64,000 nt of DNA from Streptomyces sp. NK08204 (GTDB taxonomy: Bacteria > Actinomycetota > Actinomycetes > Streptomycetales > Streptomycetaceae). This document shows, piece after piece, positions 50,767-59,678 of this stretch; positions within the stretch are counted from its first letter, which is position 1; the number at the start of each line of letters is the position of its first letter. The DNA lies in contig NZ_JAINVF010000016.1 of NCBI RefSeq assembly GCF_020400585.1, forward strand, positions 1 through 64,000, read 5' to 3'. The notes beneath the pieces were generated by a model. It did not search any database. It had not been told where the DNA came from and saw only the letters and a program-made list of their open reading frames with translations. Made by a program: the position numbers and the translations under genes.

Positions 50767-52311
50767 ATGGATATGCACACTGTGGTGGTGGGGACGTCCG
50801 GTGTCACGGCGTCCGACGTTCTCGCCGTGGCGCGCGGCGGCGCCCGCGTCGAGCTGTCGGCGGAGGCGGTCGCGGCGCTCACGGCCGCCCGGGAGATCGT
50901 GGACGCGCTGGCGGCCAAGCCGGACCCGGTCTACGGCGTCTCCACCGGTTTCGGAGCCCTCGCGACCCGGCACATCAGCCAGGAACTGCGCACCCAGCTG
51001 CAGCGCAACATCGTCCGCTCGCACGCCGCCGGGATGGGCCCGAGGGTCGAGCGGGAAGTCGTCCGCGCCCTGATGTTCCTCCGGCTCAAGACCGTCTGCT
51101 CCGGGCACACCGGCGTGCGGCCCGAGGTCGCCCAGACCATGGCCGACGTGCTCAACGCCGGGATCACCCCGGTCGTGCACGAGTACGGCTCCCTCGGCTG
51201 CTCCGGCGACCTGGCCCCGCTCTCCCACTGCGCCCTGACCCTCATGGGCGAGGGCGACGCGGAGGGCCCCGACGGAGCCGTGCGCCCCGCCGGCGAGCTG
51301 CTCGCCGAGCACGGCATCGAGGCCGTCGAGCTGCGCGAGAAGGAGGGTCTGGCCCTCCTCAACGGCACCGACGGCATGCTCGGCATGCTGATCATGGCCC
51401 TCGCCGACCTGGACACCCTGTACAAGTCCGCCGACGTCACCGCCGCCCTCTCCCTGGAGGCGCTGCTCGGCACCGACAAGGTCCTCGCGCCCGAGCTGCA
51501 CGCCATCCGGCCGCACCCGGGTCAGGGCGACTCGGCCGCCAACATGCTGGCCGTGCTGAAGGGCTCGGGCCTGACCGGGCATCACCAGGACGACGCCCCC
51601 CGTGTGCAGGACGCCTACTCGGTGCGCTGCGCCCCGCAGGTCGCCGGCGCCGGCCGTGACACCCTCGCGCACGCCCGCCTGGTCGCCGAGCGCGAGCTGG
51701 CCTCCGCCGTCGACAACCCGGTCGTGCTGCCCGACGGACGCGTGGAGTCCAACGGCAACTTCCACGGTGCCCCGGTGGCCTATGTCCTGGACTTCCTCGC
51801 CATCGCCGCCGCCGACCTCGGCTCCATCGCCGAGCGCCGCACCGACCGGCTGCTGGACAAGAACCGCAGCCACGGCCTGCCGCCGTTCCTCGCCGACGAC
51901 GCGGGTGTCGACTCCGGCCTGATGATCGCCCAGTACACGCAGGCCGCACTGGTCAGCGAGCTGAAGCGGCTCGCCGTACCGGCTTCCGCGGACTCCATCC
52001 CGTCCTCCGCGATGCAGGAGGACCACGTGTCCATGGGCTGGTCGGCCGCGCGCAAGCTGCGCACCGCCGTCGACAACCTCACCCGGGTCATCGCGATCGA
52101 GCTGTACGCCGCCGCGCGCGCCGTCGAGCTGCGCGAGGGCCTCACCCCGGCGCCCGCCTCCCAGGCCGTCATCGAGGCCGCGCGTGCCGCCGGCGTGGGC
52201 GGTCCGGGTCCGGACCGGTTCCTGGCGCCCGACCTGGCCGCCGCCGACGCCTTCGTGCGCGGGGGCGACCTCGTGGCGGCCGTGGAGAAGGTCACCGGCC
52301 CGCTGCGGTAA
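50767..52311 (+). CDS. hutH: Histidine ammonia-lyase
   Basis: This enzyme deaminates histidine to urocanate, the first step of histidine use. The 514-residue protein has the family blocks YGVSTGFGALATRHI, LQRNIVRSHAAGMG, and the MIO-forming loop in EYGSLGCSGDLAPLSH. The self-cyclising tripeptide is Cys145-Ser146-Gly147, where most family members have Ala-Ser-Gly. KEGLALLNGTDGM, QDAYSVRCAPQ, ESNGNFHGAPV and SSAMQEDHVSMGW follow. ATG 50767 gives the N-terminus MDMHTVVVGTSG known from relatives; an ATG six codons upstream is unlikely. No other hut genes are nearby. Confidence 0.95.
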   Translation: MDMHTVVVGTSGVTASDVLAVARGGARVELSAEAVAALTAAREIVDALAAKPDPVYGVSTGFGALATRHISQELRTQLQRNIVRSHAAGMGPRVEREVVRALMFLRLKTVCSGHTGVRPEVAQTMADVLNAGITPVVHEYGSLGCSGDLAPLSHCALTLMGEGDAEGPDGAVRPAGELLAEHGIEAVELREKEGLALLNGTDGMLGMLIMALADLDTLYKSADVTAALSLEALLGTDKVLAPELHAIRPHPGQGDSAANMLAVLKGSGLTGHHQDDAPRVQDAYSVRCAPQVAGAGRDTLAHARLVAERELASAVDNPVVLPDGRVESNGNFHGAPVAYVLDFLAIAAADLGSIAERRTDRLLDKNRSHGLPPFLADDAGVDSGLMIAQYTQAALVSELKRLAVPASADSIPSSAMQEDHVSMGWSAARKLRTAVDNLTRVIAIELYAAARAVELREGLTPAPASQAVIEAARAAGVGGPGPDRFLAPDLAAADAFVRGGDLVAAVEKVTGPLR

Positions 52312-52380
52312 GACCCCGCACCGTGCGCACCGTGCGTACGAAGGGGCCCTGCCGGACGTTCCCGGGTTCTGGTGGTCGTC

Positions 52381-52738
52381 GCAACACCCCAGCTGAAGGG
52401 GTGCGATGGACTTCCGGATCCGTAAGGACCGGAGGCCGCAGGGACGGAAGAAGCTGACCCGTGAGCGGGCGGCATACTTCCAGCTCGTGCCGCAGGGCTG
52501 CAGCAGCAGGGAGGCCTGCCGGATCATGGGTATCGACGTCCGGACCGGCAGGAAGTGGCGCAACGGCCGCCACGCCCACCAAGGCCGCGAGAAGGCGGCG
52601 CCTCCGACCTACCAGGAGGCGCCGCCTTCATCCGTTCCGTCCCGCGACCTGGGTGAGGCCGACCGCATCCGCATGGCCGGCCGGCTGCGGGAGAAGGCCG
52701 CCGCCCGTGCGATCGCCGCCGAGCGGGGCCGCAGCCCT
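52381..52738 (+). mobile_element. IS30-family insertion sequence remnant (left end and transposase N-terminus)
   Basis: ATG 52406 opens a transposase N-terminus with DFRIRKDRRPQGRKKLTRER, then FQLVPQGCSSREACRIMGIDVRTGRKWRNGR (helix-turn-helix) and DLGEADRIRMAGRLREKAAARAIAAERGRSP. This is the start of Streptomyces IS30 transposases. The match stops at GRSP (about 52738), exactly where the neighbouring lipoprotein gene's stop codon begins, and the frame then runs 17 residues into unrelated sequence. The DDE catalytic domain is gone. The stretch just before the ATG (AACACCCC...GGGGTG) may be part of the left terminal repeat. Confidence 0.8.
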
Positions 52739-52740
52739 TG

Positions 52741-53538
52741 CTACTTCAGCTTCGCCGCCTGGGCCTTGACGACCGGCGCCGACACCGCGTAGGGCTTCTT
52801 GCCCATCATCGCGCCGATGTTGATCGTGGTGTACGACACGAGCGTGTTCCCGTACCGGGCGACCTCGGCGTGCACCGGGGCCGTGTCCCCGTCCTCCATG
52901 TCGCTGGTCGCGGCGAAGGCGACCGACGCATCGCCGGTGCCGGAGGACTTCTCCTCGGCGACCTTCGTGAACGTGGCCTTCGTGCCGCCCTGGGAGCCCT
53001 TGAAGCCGCCCGCGCAGGCCTGCACCGCGTCCGAGACGGACTTCAGGGCCTGCTCGGCGCCGTCCCCGTCGTACGAGGACAGGACGACCACCGTGGTGTC
53101 CCGGTCCATGGACTTGTTGATCGCGTCCTCGAGCTTGCCGTCGGCCATGTCGTCCAGGGACGTCGCGTCGTCCGTGGGGTCCTTCTTCTTCTCCTCCATG
53201 GCCATGCGGTTGGTCTCCGCCGGCGCGTCGACCGGCGCCTGGCCGGTCAGGACGTGGAGCAGCGGGTCGCACCGGGAGTCGGCGGCCTTCACCTCGCTCC
53301 GGCCGGGGGTGCCGCCGGTGACGGCCTGGACCTGGTATCCGCTGACCTCGCCCTTGGCGATGATCAGTTGCTTCAGCTCCGCGGCGCTCAGCGCCTTCGC
53401 GGCGGGCTTGGCCGCGTTCGTGTCCTTGGCGTTCCCGGAGTCCTTCGAACCCCCGTCGGAACAGCCGGTGATGAGGGCGAGCGACAGCGCGCTCACAGCT
53501 GCGGTGGCGCACAGCCGCACGCCCGATGATCTCTTCAT
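52741..53538 (-). CDS. Putative lipoprotein, function unknown
   Basis: This is a 265-residue lipoprotein precursor with a signal peptide ending LALITGC, so the lipidated cysteine is C26. A Ser/Gly/Lys/Ala linker follows. The outer domain resembles PknH-sensor/DUF5642-like extracellular domains only vaguely (paired cysteines in SRCDPLLHVL and VQACAGGFKG). The function is not recognised. The stop codon directly touches the IS30 remnant, so the original 3' flank has been replaced. The ending AVSAPVVKAQAAKLK seems natural. Confidence 0.82.
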   Translation of the reverse strand: MKRSSGVRLCATAAVSALSLALITGCSDGGSKDSGNAKDTNAAKPAAKALSAAELKQLIIAKGEVSGYQVQAVTGGTPGRSEVKAADSRCDPLLHVLTGQAPVDAPAETNRMAMEEKKKDPTDDATSLDDMADGKLEDAINKSMDRDTTVVVLSSYDGDGAEQALKSVSDAVQACAGGFKGSQGGTKATFTKVAEEKSSGTGDASVAFAATSDMEDGDTAPVHAEVARYGNTLVSYTTINIGAMMGKKPYAVSAPVVKAQAAKLK

Positions 53539-53590
53539 GATCGGACTATGCGCGGTCCGTCAAAGGATAGTCAAGAGAAACTAAGAGAGG

Positions 53591-53917
53591 CTAAAAACCC
53601 AGGCGCTCCCGGCGTACCGAATACGTCACGAATCCGGCTCCGAGGGCGAGGAAAACGGTGCCGCCGACGATGTACGGAGTGGTGTCGAAGGCTCCGGTGT
53701 CGGCGAGTTCGGTACCCGCGGCGGCACCTGTAGCCCCTTCGGCGGTCACCGTCGACACCGCCTGGGCCTGCTGGGTGACCTGCGTCGACGCGACTTCCCG
53801 CACCGCGGCTCTCGCCGGGGCGCCCGGTGAGGCGTTGGCGGAGGGGACGAACCACAGGGCGCACAGCAGGGTGCCGGCGGCAGTGGCGGTCAGCAGCGGG
53901 CGGCGAGCGGATGACAC
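53591..53917 (-). CDS. Sortase-anchored small surface protein (LADTG motif)
   Basis: This is a 108-residue precursor with a signal peptide (MSSARRPLLTATAAGTLLCALWFVPSANA cut before SPG), then a short Ala/Val/Thr-rich mature part. The C-terminal sorting signal is LADTG at 71-75, a hydrophobic helix (YIVGGTVFLALGAGFVTYSV) and a charged end RRERLGF. Actinobacterial class E sortases recognise LAXTG, so this is a predicted wall-linked protein of only about 40 mature residues. Start GTG 53917. Confidence 0.78.
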   Translation of the reverse strand: MSSARRPLLTATAAGTLLCALWFVPSANASPGAPARAAVREVASTQVTQQAQAVSTVTAEGATGAAAGTELADTGAFDTTPYIVGGTVFLALGAGFVTYSVRRERLGF

Positions 53918-54026
53918 GGAATATCGATCCCCTTGTGACGCTGGTGAATTGGCCGTGTGGGGCGATGTTAGTGAAAGGCGCGGGTCACGGGAAAGTCACA
54001 AGAGGTTTCAGTCGTACGCTCGCGCC

Positions 54027-54374
54027 ATGAGCACTGAAGAGACATCACGATTTGTACGGCTTCGTGTGGAGCTGGTCCTCGAAGTGCAGGACGTGGAGGA
54101 GGTGACCAAGGCGGCGCTGCGCAGGCTCGCCGCGGATCCGGACGTGCCGGCGGAGGAGCGGACGCACGCCGAGAGCACTGTGACCGAAGACACTGCGGAG
54201 GCCCTCGCCTATCTCGTGGATCCGTTCGACCTGGTCAGTGAGGTGCCCGGAACGGAACTCCAGCAGGCGTCCTGGTCCAGTGAGCACATCGAGTACGACC
54301 CCGACTCACCCGACTGGGACATGGACGGGGATGATGGGCAGGACGACGACGAAGAGGACGACGGCATCGGCTGA
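54027..54374 (+). CDS. Small protein with acidic C-terminal tail
   Basis: This 115-residue cytoplasmic protein has a structured-looking half (RFVRLRVELVLEVQDVEEVTKAALRRLAADPDVPAEERTHAEST) and a strongly acidic end (DGDDGQDDDEEDDGIG). I do not recognise the family; similar short proteins are conserved in Streptomyces. The N-terminal part alternates like a beta-alpha unit. ATG 54027 is preceded by a less GC-rich stretch likely to hold the promoter. Confidence 0.75.
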   Translation: MSTEETSRFVRLRVELVLEVQDVEEVTKAALRRLAADPDVPAEERTHAESTVTEDTAEALAYLVDPFDLVSEVPGTELQQASWSSEHIEYDPDSPDWDMDGDDGQDDDEEDDGIG

Positions 54375-54393
54375 GCGTCGGGGGGACACCTCG

Positions 54394-54424
54394 CCCCGGA
54401 CGGCAACCGCCGTCCGGGGTTTTG
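54394..54424 (+). terminator. Rho-independent terminator
   Basis: An 11-bp stem (CCCCGGACGGC with GCCGTCCGGGG) with a 4-base loop is followed by TTTTG. This is the most canonical terminator in the window. Confidence 0.9.
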
Positions 54425-54601
54425 TCGTCTCAGGGACCGCACGGACGACTCCCGATCGCCGGCATCACCGGCCGCGCCGCGGACGTGGTGTGCCCCACAG
54501 CACAGCGGGGTGTGGAAGCGGACGAATCGTTCGTAGCGTTGAAGGCTCGTAACGGGGGCTTTCGAGGTTTTCGCGACTCGGCAATGATGGAGAAGCTTGT
54601 G

Positions 54602-55849
54602 ATGACGGACAGTAAGCGGCGCAGGGGTCTCATGGCCGCGTCCGCACTGCTCGGTGGTGTGCTCGTGCTCACGGCCTGCTCCGGCGGCGATGACGCCAAG
54701 GGGGCTGACCACGGCGACACCTCGCAGGCCAAGGTCGACGAGGCCGCGGCGAAGAAGTCGTCCGAGGCGCAGATCACGATCACGCCGAAGGACGGCTCGA
54801 ACAACGCCTCCATCAACAACTCGGCCGCCGTCACGGTCAGCAAGGGCACGCTCACCGGCGTCACGATGACCACGTCGGACGGCAAGGCCGTCGCCGGTCA
54901 GCTGTCCGCCGACAGGACGAGCTGGAAGCCCAGCGTCCAGCTGGAGCGGTCCACCACCTACAAGGTCGCCGCCGAGGCCAAGGACTCCGCGGGCCGCACG
55001 GCCCACGAGAACGCCTCCTTCACCACGGTCTCCCCGGCCAACAGCTTCATAGGCAGCTTCACCCCGGACAACGGCGCCACCGTCGGCGTGGGCATGCCGG
55101 TGTCGATCAACTTCGACAAGGCGATCGCCAACAAGGTGGCCGTGCAGAAGGGCATCACGGTCACCTCCAGCAGCGGCCAGGAGGTCGTCTGCCACTGGTT
55201 CAACGCCAATCGCATGGACTGCCGCCCGGAGCAGTACTGGAAGGCGGGCTCCACCGTCACGCTGAAGCTCGCGCTCGACGGGGTCGAGGGCGCCTCCGGT
55301 GTCTATGGCGTGCAGCAGAAGACGGTCACCTTCCACATCGGCCGCAACCAGGTCTCCTACGTCGACGCGAAGACCAAGCAGATGAAGGTCACGCAGGACG
55401 GCAAGGTCATCAAGACCATCCCGATCTCCGCCGGCGCCCCCGAGCACACCACGTACGAGGGGCAGATGGTGATCTCGGAGAAGTTCAAGGAGACGCGCAT
55501 GAACGGCGCGACGGTCGGGTTCACGGACGACGACGGCAAGGGCGAGTACGACATCAAGGACGTGCCGCACGCCATGCGCCTGACCAACTCCGGCACCTTC
55601 ATCCACGGCAACTACTGGGGCGCCCCCTCGGTGTTCGGCAACGTCAACACCAGCCACGGCTGTGTCGGCCTGCAGGACAAGAAGGGCGCGGGCGACCCGA
55701 ACATGCCGGCCGCGTGGTTCTTCAGCAACTCGCTCATCGGTGACGTGGTGGTCGTCCAGAACACCGGTGACAAGACCGTCTCCCCGGACAACGGCCTGAA
55801 CGGCTGGAACATGGACTGGGCGCAGTGGAAGGCCGGTTCGGCCGTCTGA
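54602..55849 (+). CDS. L,D-transpeptidase lipoprotein (Ig-like + YkuD)
   Basis: This enzyme forms 3-3 cross-links in peptidoglycan. The 415-residue precursor is a lipoprotein (LLGGVLVLTACSGG). Two Ig-like LtdMt domains follow (EAQITITPKDGSNNASINNSAA and NSFIGSFTPDNGATVGVGMPV). The YkuD catalytic domain has FIHGNYWGAPSVFGNVNTSH and GCVGL with the nucleophile cysteine at about residue 354 and its histidine two residues before. The architecture equals mycobacterial LdtMt2/LppS-type enzymes. ATG 54602 follows GGAGAAG; upstream ATGs at 54584 and 54587 are less likely. Confidence 0.93.
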   Translation: MTDSKRRRGLMAASALLGGVLVLTACSGGDDAKGADHGDTSQAKVDEAAAKKSSEAQITITPKDGSNNASINNSAAVTVSKGTLTGVTMTTSDGKAVAGQLSADRTSWKPSVQLERSTTYKVAAEAKDSAGRTAHENASFTTVSPANSFIGSFTPDNGATVGVGMPVSINFDKAIANKVAVQKGITVTSSSGQEVVCHWFNANRMDCRPEQYWKAGSTVTLKLALDGVEGASGVYGVQQKTVTFHIGRNQVSYVDAKTKQMKVTQDGKVIKTIPISAGAPEHTTYEGQMVISEKFKETRMNGATVGFTDDDGKGEYDIKDVPHAMRLTNSGTFIHGNYWGAPSVFGNVNTSHGCVGLQDKKGAGDPNMPAAWFFSNSLIGDVVVVQNTGDKTVSPDNGLNGWNMDWAQWKAGSAV

Positions 55850-56220
55850 CAGCCCGTTCACGAACTCTCCATGCCGCCCCCCCCGGGGGCGGCATCGGTG
55901 TTTTCCGGCGCCTTGCGGAATCGGCCTACGCCGAGCAGAACCCGAACTCCCCCGCAACATGCGGCGGTTCGACGTTCGCCGTGGTCACCCACGGCTCCCC
56001 GACCGCGAGGAAGGCCCCGCGGCTGAGGCCGTCCGCAAAGGACGGATCACGACCGGCCGGAACATGGGCCCGCAACTTCCCGGTTCTGTAACGGTATTGA
56101 TCGATGAGATCAACCCCCCGGCATACTTTGTGCTCCGGGGGGTGTCGCATATGCGCACGAGACCACCCCCGGCTGGGTGAACGGGGAATTCGCCCGGTAC
56201 TTCATCTCCAGGGGGAGAAC
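55850..56220. other. Gene-free stretch before the subtilase
   Basis: It contains the stem-loop at 55871-55894 and then about 320 bases without a convincing gene. A 74-codon minus-strand frame (55926-56150) lacks a ribosome site and codon support. GTAACGGTATTGATCGATGAG near 56090 is lower in GC and may hold the subtilase promoter. CCCCCCGG at 56116-56123 and CCGGGGGG at 56135-56142 could pair in the leader. Confidence 0.5.
55871..55894 (+). terminator. Terminator after the L,D-transpeptidase gene
   Basis: ATGCCGCCCCC pairs perfectly with GGGGGCGGCAT around a two-base centre, followed by CGGTGTTTT. Confidence 0.85.
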
Positions 56221-59200
56221 TTGCGCAGACAAGTGAAGAGAGCTGCTGCGGCCACCGTGGCCACCGCCGCAGCCGTCGCCCTCGCAGCGGGTATGACCAG
56301 CCCCGCGTCGGCGAAGCCCGAGCAGCGCGCCCTCACCGCTGCCTCCTCGCACACCGCGAGGCACCACGTCACACTGATCACCGGCGACCGTGTCGCCCTC
56401 GACGCCAAGGGCCGCGTCGTGGGACTTCAGCGGGCCAAGGGCCGCGAGCACATACCCTTCCAGGTCCGCAAGGCCGAGGGGCACACCCTGGTCATCCCCG
56501 CCGACGCGGCCCACCTGGTCGCCTCCGGCAAGCTGGACCAGCGGCTGTTCGACGTCACCGAGCTGAACAAGGCCGCCACCCGCAGGGCCCAGAAGAACGG
56601 CCTGAAGGTCATCGTCCAGTACCGCGGTGCCGCCGCGGCGGCCAAGTCCGGCGTCCGCGGCGCGGGCACCCTGCGCCGCAGCCTCACCGCACTGAACGCG
56701 GACGCGGTGCAGACCCCGGTCAAGGACACCGCCGCGCTGTGGCACGCCGTGACCCACGGCGACCGCACCGCCTCCGGCATCGCCCACGTCTGGCTCGACG
56801 GCGTCCGCAAGGCCGCCCTCGACCAGTCCGTTCCGCAGATCGGCGCCCCCACCGCGTGGGCGGCCGGCTACACCGGCAAGGGCGTGAAGGTCGCCGTCCT
56901 CGACACGGGCGTGGACACCACCCACCCGGACCTCAAGGACCAGGTGATCGCGTCCAGGAACTTCACCTCCGCCGCCGACGCCACCGACCACTTCGGCCAC
57001 GGCACCCACGTCGCCTCCATCGTGGCGGGCACCGGCGCCAAGTCGGGCGGCAAGTACAAGGGCGTGGCCCCGGACGCCAAGATCCTCAACGGCAAGGTCC
57101 TGGACGACACCGGCTCCGGCGACGACTCCGGCATCCTCGCCGGCATGGAGTGGGCGGCCGACCAGGGCGCCTCCGTCATCAACCTGAGCCTCGGCGGCTA
57201 CGACTCGCCCGGCATCGACCCGCTCGAGGCCGAGGTCAACAAGCTCTCCGCCGACAAGGGCGTCCTGTTCGCGATCGCCGCGGGCAACGAGGGCCCCCAC
57301 TCGATCGGTTCGCCGGGCAGCGCGGACGCCGCGCTCACCGTCGGCGCCGTCGACAAGAAGGACAAGCTGGCCGACTTCTCCTCCACCGGACCGCGCAACG
57401 GCGACGGCGCGATCAAGCCGGACGTCACCGCGCCCGGTGTGGACATCACGGCCGCCGCCGCCAAGGGCAGCGTCATCGACCAGGAGGTCGGCGAGAAGCC
57501 CGAGGGCTACCTGACCATCTCCGGCACCTCGATGGCCACCCCGCACGTCGCGGGCGCCGCCGCGATCCTCAAGCAGGAACACCCCGACTGGGGTTACGCC
57601 GAGCTGAAGGGCGCCCTCACCGGCTCCGCGAAGGGCGGCGACTACACGCCGTTCCAGCAGGGTTCGGGCCGTATCGCGGTCGACAAGGCCATCAAGCAGT
57701 CCGTGGTCGCCGACCCGGTCTCGGTGAGCTTCGGCACCCAAGCGTGGCCGCACACCGACGACAAGCCGGTCACCAAGAAGGTGACGTACCGCAACCTCGG
57801 CACCAAGGACGTCACCCTCACCCTCGCGGCCACCGCCAGCGACCCCAAGGGCCACACGGCTCCGGCGGGCTTCTTCAAGCTGGGCGCGACCAAGGTGACC
57901 GTCCCGGCGCACGGCAAGGCGTCCGTCAACCTCACGGCCGACACCAGGCTCGGCGGCACCCTCGACGGCGCGTACTCCGCCTATGTGACGGCGACGGGCG
58001 GCGGGCAGAGCGTCCGCACGGCCGCAGCGGTGCAGCGCGAGGTGGAGTCGTACGACGTCACGCTGAAGTTCGTCGGGCGTGACGGAAAGCCCGCCAAGTA
58101 CTACGACGCCGACCTCAGCGGCGTCGCCGGCCTGGCGAACGGCACCCAGCTGAACCCCTACGACCCGTCCGGCACGGTGAAGGTGCACGTCCCCAAGGGC
58201 ACGTACATCCTCAACAGCTCCACCTACGCGGACCCGGACAACGCCGCCAAGGGCATCGACTGGATCGCCCAGCCGAAGCTGAGCATCACCAAGAAGCAGA
58301 CGATCACGATCGACGCACGCAAGGCCAAGCCGGTGGACGTCACCGTCCCGGCCACGGGCGTCAAGCCGGAGTTCGCCGCGCCGGAGTACGACGTCACGGT
58401 CGGGGACGGCCAGTACGGCTACGGCTGGTTCCTGGACTCGTACAAGAACTTCCACACCGCCCACCTGGGCCCGCAGCTGCCCGCCGGCTCGCTGTTCCAG
58501 CAGTGGGACGCCCACTGGACCAAGGGCACGGCCGAGGAGTACGACGTCACCAGCGGCGGCCCGGTCACCCGGCTCGCCACCGGCTACACCAAGCACTACA
58601 AGGCGAGCGACCTGGCCACCGTCAAGGTCCGGATGGGTGCGGCTGCGAGCGGCAAGAAGGGCTCCGTCAGCGCGGTCGGCTGGCTGCCCGGCAGCTCCAG
58701 CGCCTCCTCCGTCGGCATCCAGCAGAAGCTGCCCGGCAGCCGCACCCTGCACCTGTCCGCGAAGGACGGCACGAGGTGGGGGCTGGAGTTCGAGCAGGTC
58801 GGCGGTGTGGACCAGGACGGCTTCCCGGTCACCGAGGTGTCGTACGCGCTCGGCGACCAGGTCTTCAAGGCCGGCCAGACCTACAAGAAGACGGTCAGCA
58901 CCGCGGTCTTCGGCCCGCACGTGGGCGCCGACTTCGGTCTCTACCGCGAGGGCAACCGGATCTACGGCTCCCTGCCGCTGGTCGCCGACTCCGCCAAGGA
59001 CGCCGGGTACTCGCAGTTCACCTCGGTGACCACCACCCTGTACCGCGACGGCGTCAAGGTCGGCTCCAACGACGACCCGCTGTTCGGCGAGAAGACCTTC
59101 AAGGTCCCCTCCGGTGACGGCGCCTACAAGCTGACCACCTCGGTCAAGCGGTCGGCGAAGGTCGCGGCGGCGTCCTCGCGGATCGACGCGACCTGGACCT

Positions 59201-59535
59201 TCCACTCCAAGAAGCCGTCCACCGGCTCGGTGAAGCTCCCCGCCTCCGCCCTGCACTTCGGCGCCACGACCGGCCTGGACAGCCGCGTCGACGCCGGGAA
59301 GACGGTCACCTTCCCGGTCACCGTCGAGGGCTCGGCCGCGGGCAGCAACCTGAAGTCCCTGGCGGTGTACGTCTCCTACGACGGCAAGACCTGGAAGAAG
59401 GTCGACGTCCGCGGCGGAAAGATCACCGTGAAGAACCCCGCGAAGGGCAAGTCCGTCTCCTTCCGCGCCAAGATCGCCGACAAGCAGGGCAACACGTCGA
59501 CGATCACGATCCACGACGCGTACTACGGCAAGTGA
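56221..59535 (+). CDS. Large secreted subtilisin-family protease
   Basis: This is a 1104-residue exported S8 serine protease. The signal peptide (RRQVKRAAAATVATAAAV... to SPASA) precedes a propeptide of about 150 residues. The catalytic domain has D228 in VAVLDTGVDTTHPDL, H260 in FGHGTHVASI, the oxyanion region INLSLGG and AIAAGNEGP, and S437 in SGTSMATPHVAGAAA. More than 600 residues follow, including a Fn3-like part (VSVSFGTQAWPHTDDKPVTKKVTYRN) and later beta-rich repeats, with no membrane anchor. TTG 56221 is chosen because AGGGGGAG lies just before it; GTG 56233 lacks a site. It acts outside the cell in protein breakdown. Confidence 0.94.
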   Translation: MRRQVKRAAAATVATAAAVALAAGMTSPASAKPEQRALTAASSHTARHHVTLITGDRVALDAKGRVVGLQRAKGREHIPFQVRKAEGHTLVIPADAAHLVASGKLDQRLFDVTELNKAATRRAQKNGLKVIVQYRGAAAAAKSGVRGAGTLRRSLTALNADAVQTPVKDTAALWHAVTHGDRTASGIAHVWLDGVRKAALDQSVPQIGAPTAWAAGYTGKGVKVAVLDTGVDTTHPDLKDQVIASRNFTSAADATDHFGHGTHVASIVAGTGAKSGGKYKGVAPDAKILNGKVLDDTGSGDDSGILAGMEWAADQGASVINLSLGGYDSPGIDPLEAEVNKLSADKGVLFAIAAGNEGPHSIGSPGSADAALTVGAVDKKDKLADFSSTGPRNGDGAIKPDVTAPGVDITAAAAKGSVIDQEVGEKPEGYLTISGTSMATPHVAGAAAILKQEHPDWGYAELKGALTGSAKGGDYTPFQQGSGRIAVDKAIKQSVVADPVSVSFGTQAWPHTDDKPVTKKVTYRNLGTKDVTLTLAATASDPKGHTAPAGFFKLGATKVTVPAHGKASVNLTADTRLGGTLDGAYSAYVTATGGGQSVRTAAAVQREVESYDVTLKFVGRDGKPAKYYDADLSGVAGLANGTQLNPYDPSGTVKVHVPKGTYILNSSTYADPDNAAKGIDWIAQPKLSITKKQTITIDARKAKPVDVTVPATGVKPEFAAPEYDVTVGDGQYGYGWFLDSYKNFHTAHLGPQLPAGSLFQQWDAHWTKGTAEEYDVTSGGPVTRLATGYTKHYKASDLATVKVRMGAAASGKKGSVSAVGWLPGSSSASSVGIQQKLPGSRTLHLSAKDGTRWGLEFEQVGGVDQDGFPVTEVSYALGDQVFKAGQTYKKTVSTAVFGPHVGADFGLYREGNRIYGSLPLVADSAKDAGYSQFTSVTTTLYRDGVKVGSNDDPLFGEKTFKVPSGDGAYKLTTSVKRSAKVAAASSRIDATWTFHSKKPSTGSVKLPASALHFGATTGLDSRVDAGKTVTFPVTVEGSAAGSNLKSLAVYVSYDGKTWKKVDVRGGKITVKNPAKGKSVSFRAKIADKQGNTSTITIHDAYYGK

Positions 59536-59584
59536 GCCGCCGTACCCAGTGGACCGAGTAGGCGTGGACTGAGCAGTCCATGAG

Positions 59585-59625
59585 CGGACGGCCCGCCGGA
59601 GGCACAGCTTCCGACGGGCCGTCCG
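59585..59625 (+). terminator. Terminator after the subtilase gene
   Basis: An 11-bp stem (CGGACGGCCCG with CGGGCCGTCCG) closes a 19-base loop that itself contains the short pairing CCGGAGG...CTTCCG. Confidence 0.8.
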
Positions 59626-59678
59626 TGCCTGTGCGCACGCATGAAGGCCCGGCTGGCCGAACGACGTAGGGTCCCCTC

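Noticed and set aside
55926..56150. 74-codon minus-strand frame upstream of the subtilase
   Set aside because: No ribosome site or family; overlaps the probable subtilase promoter.
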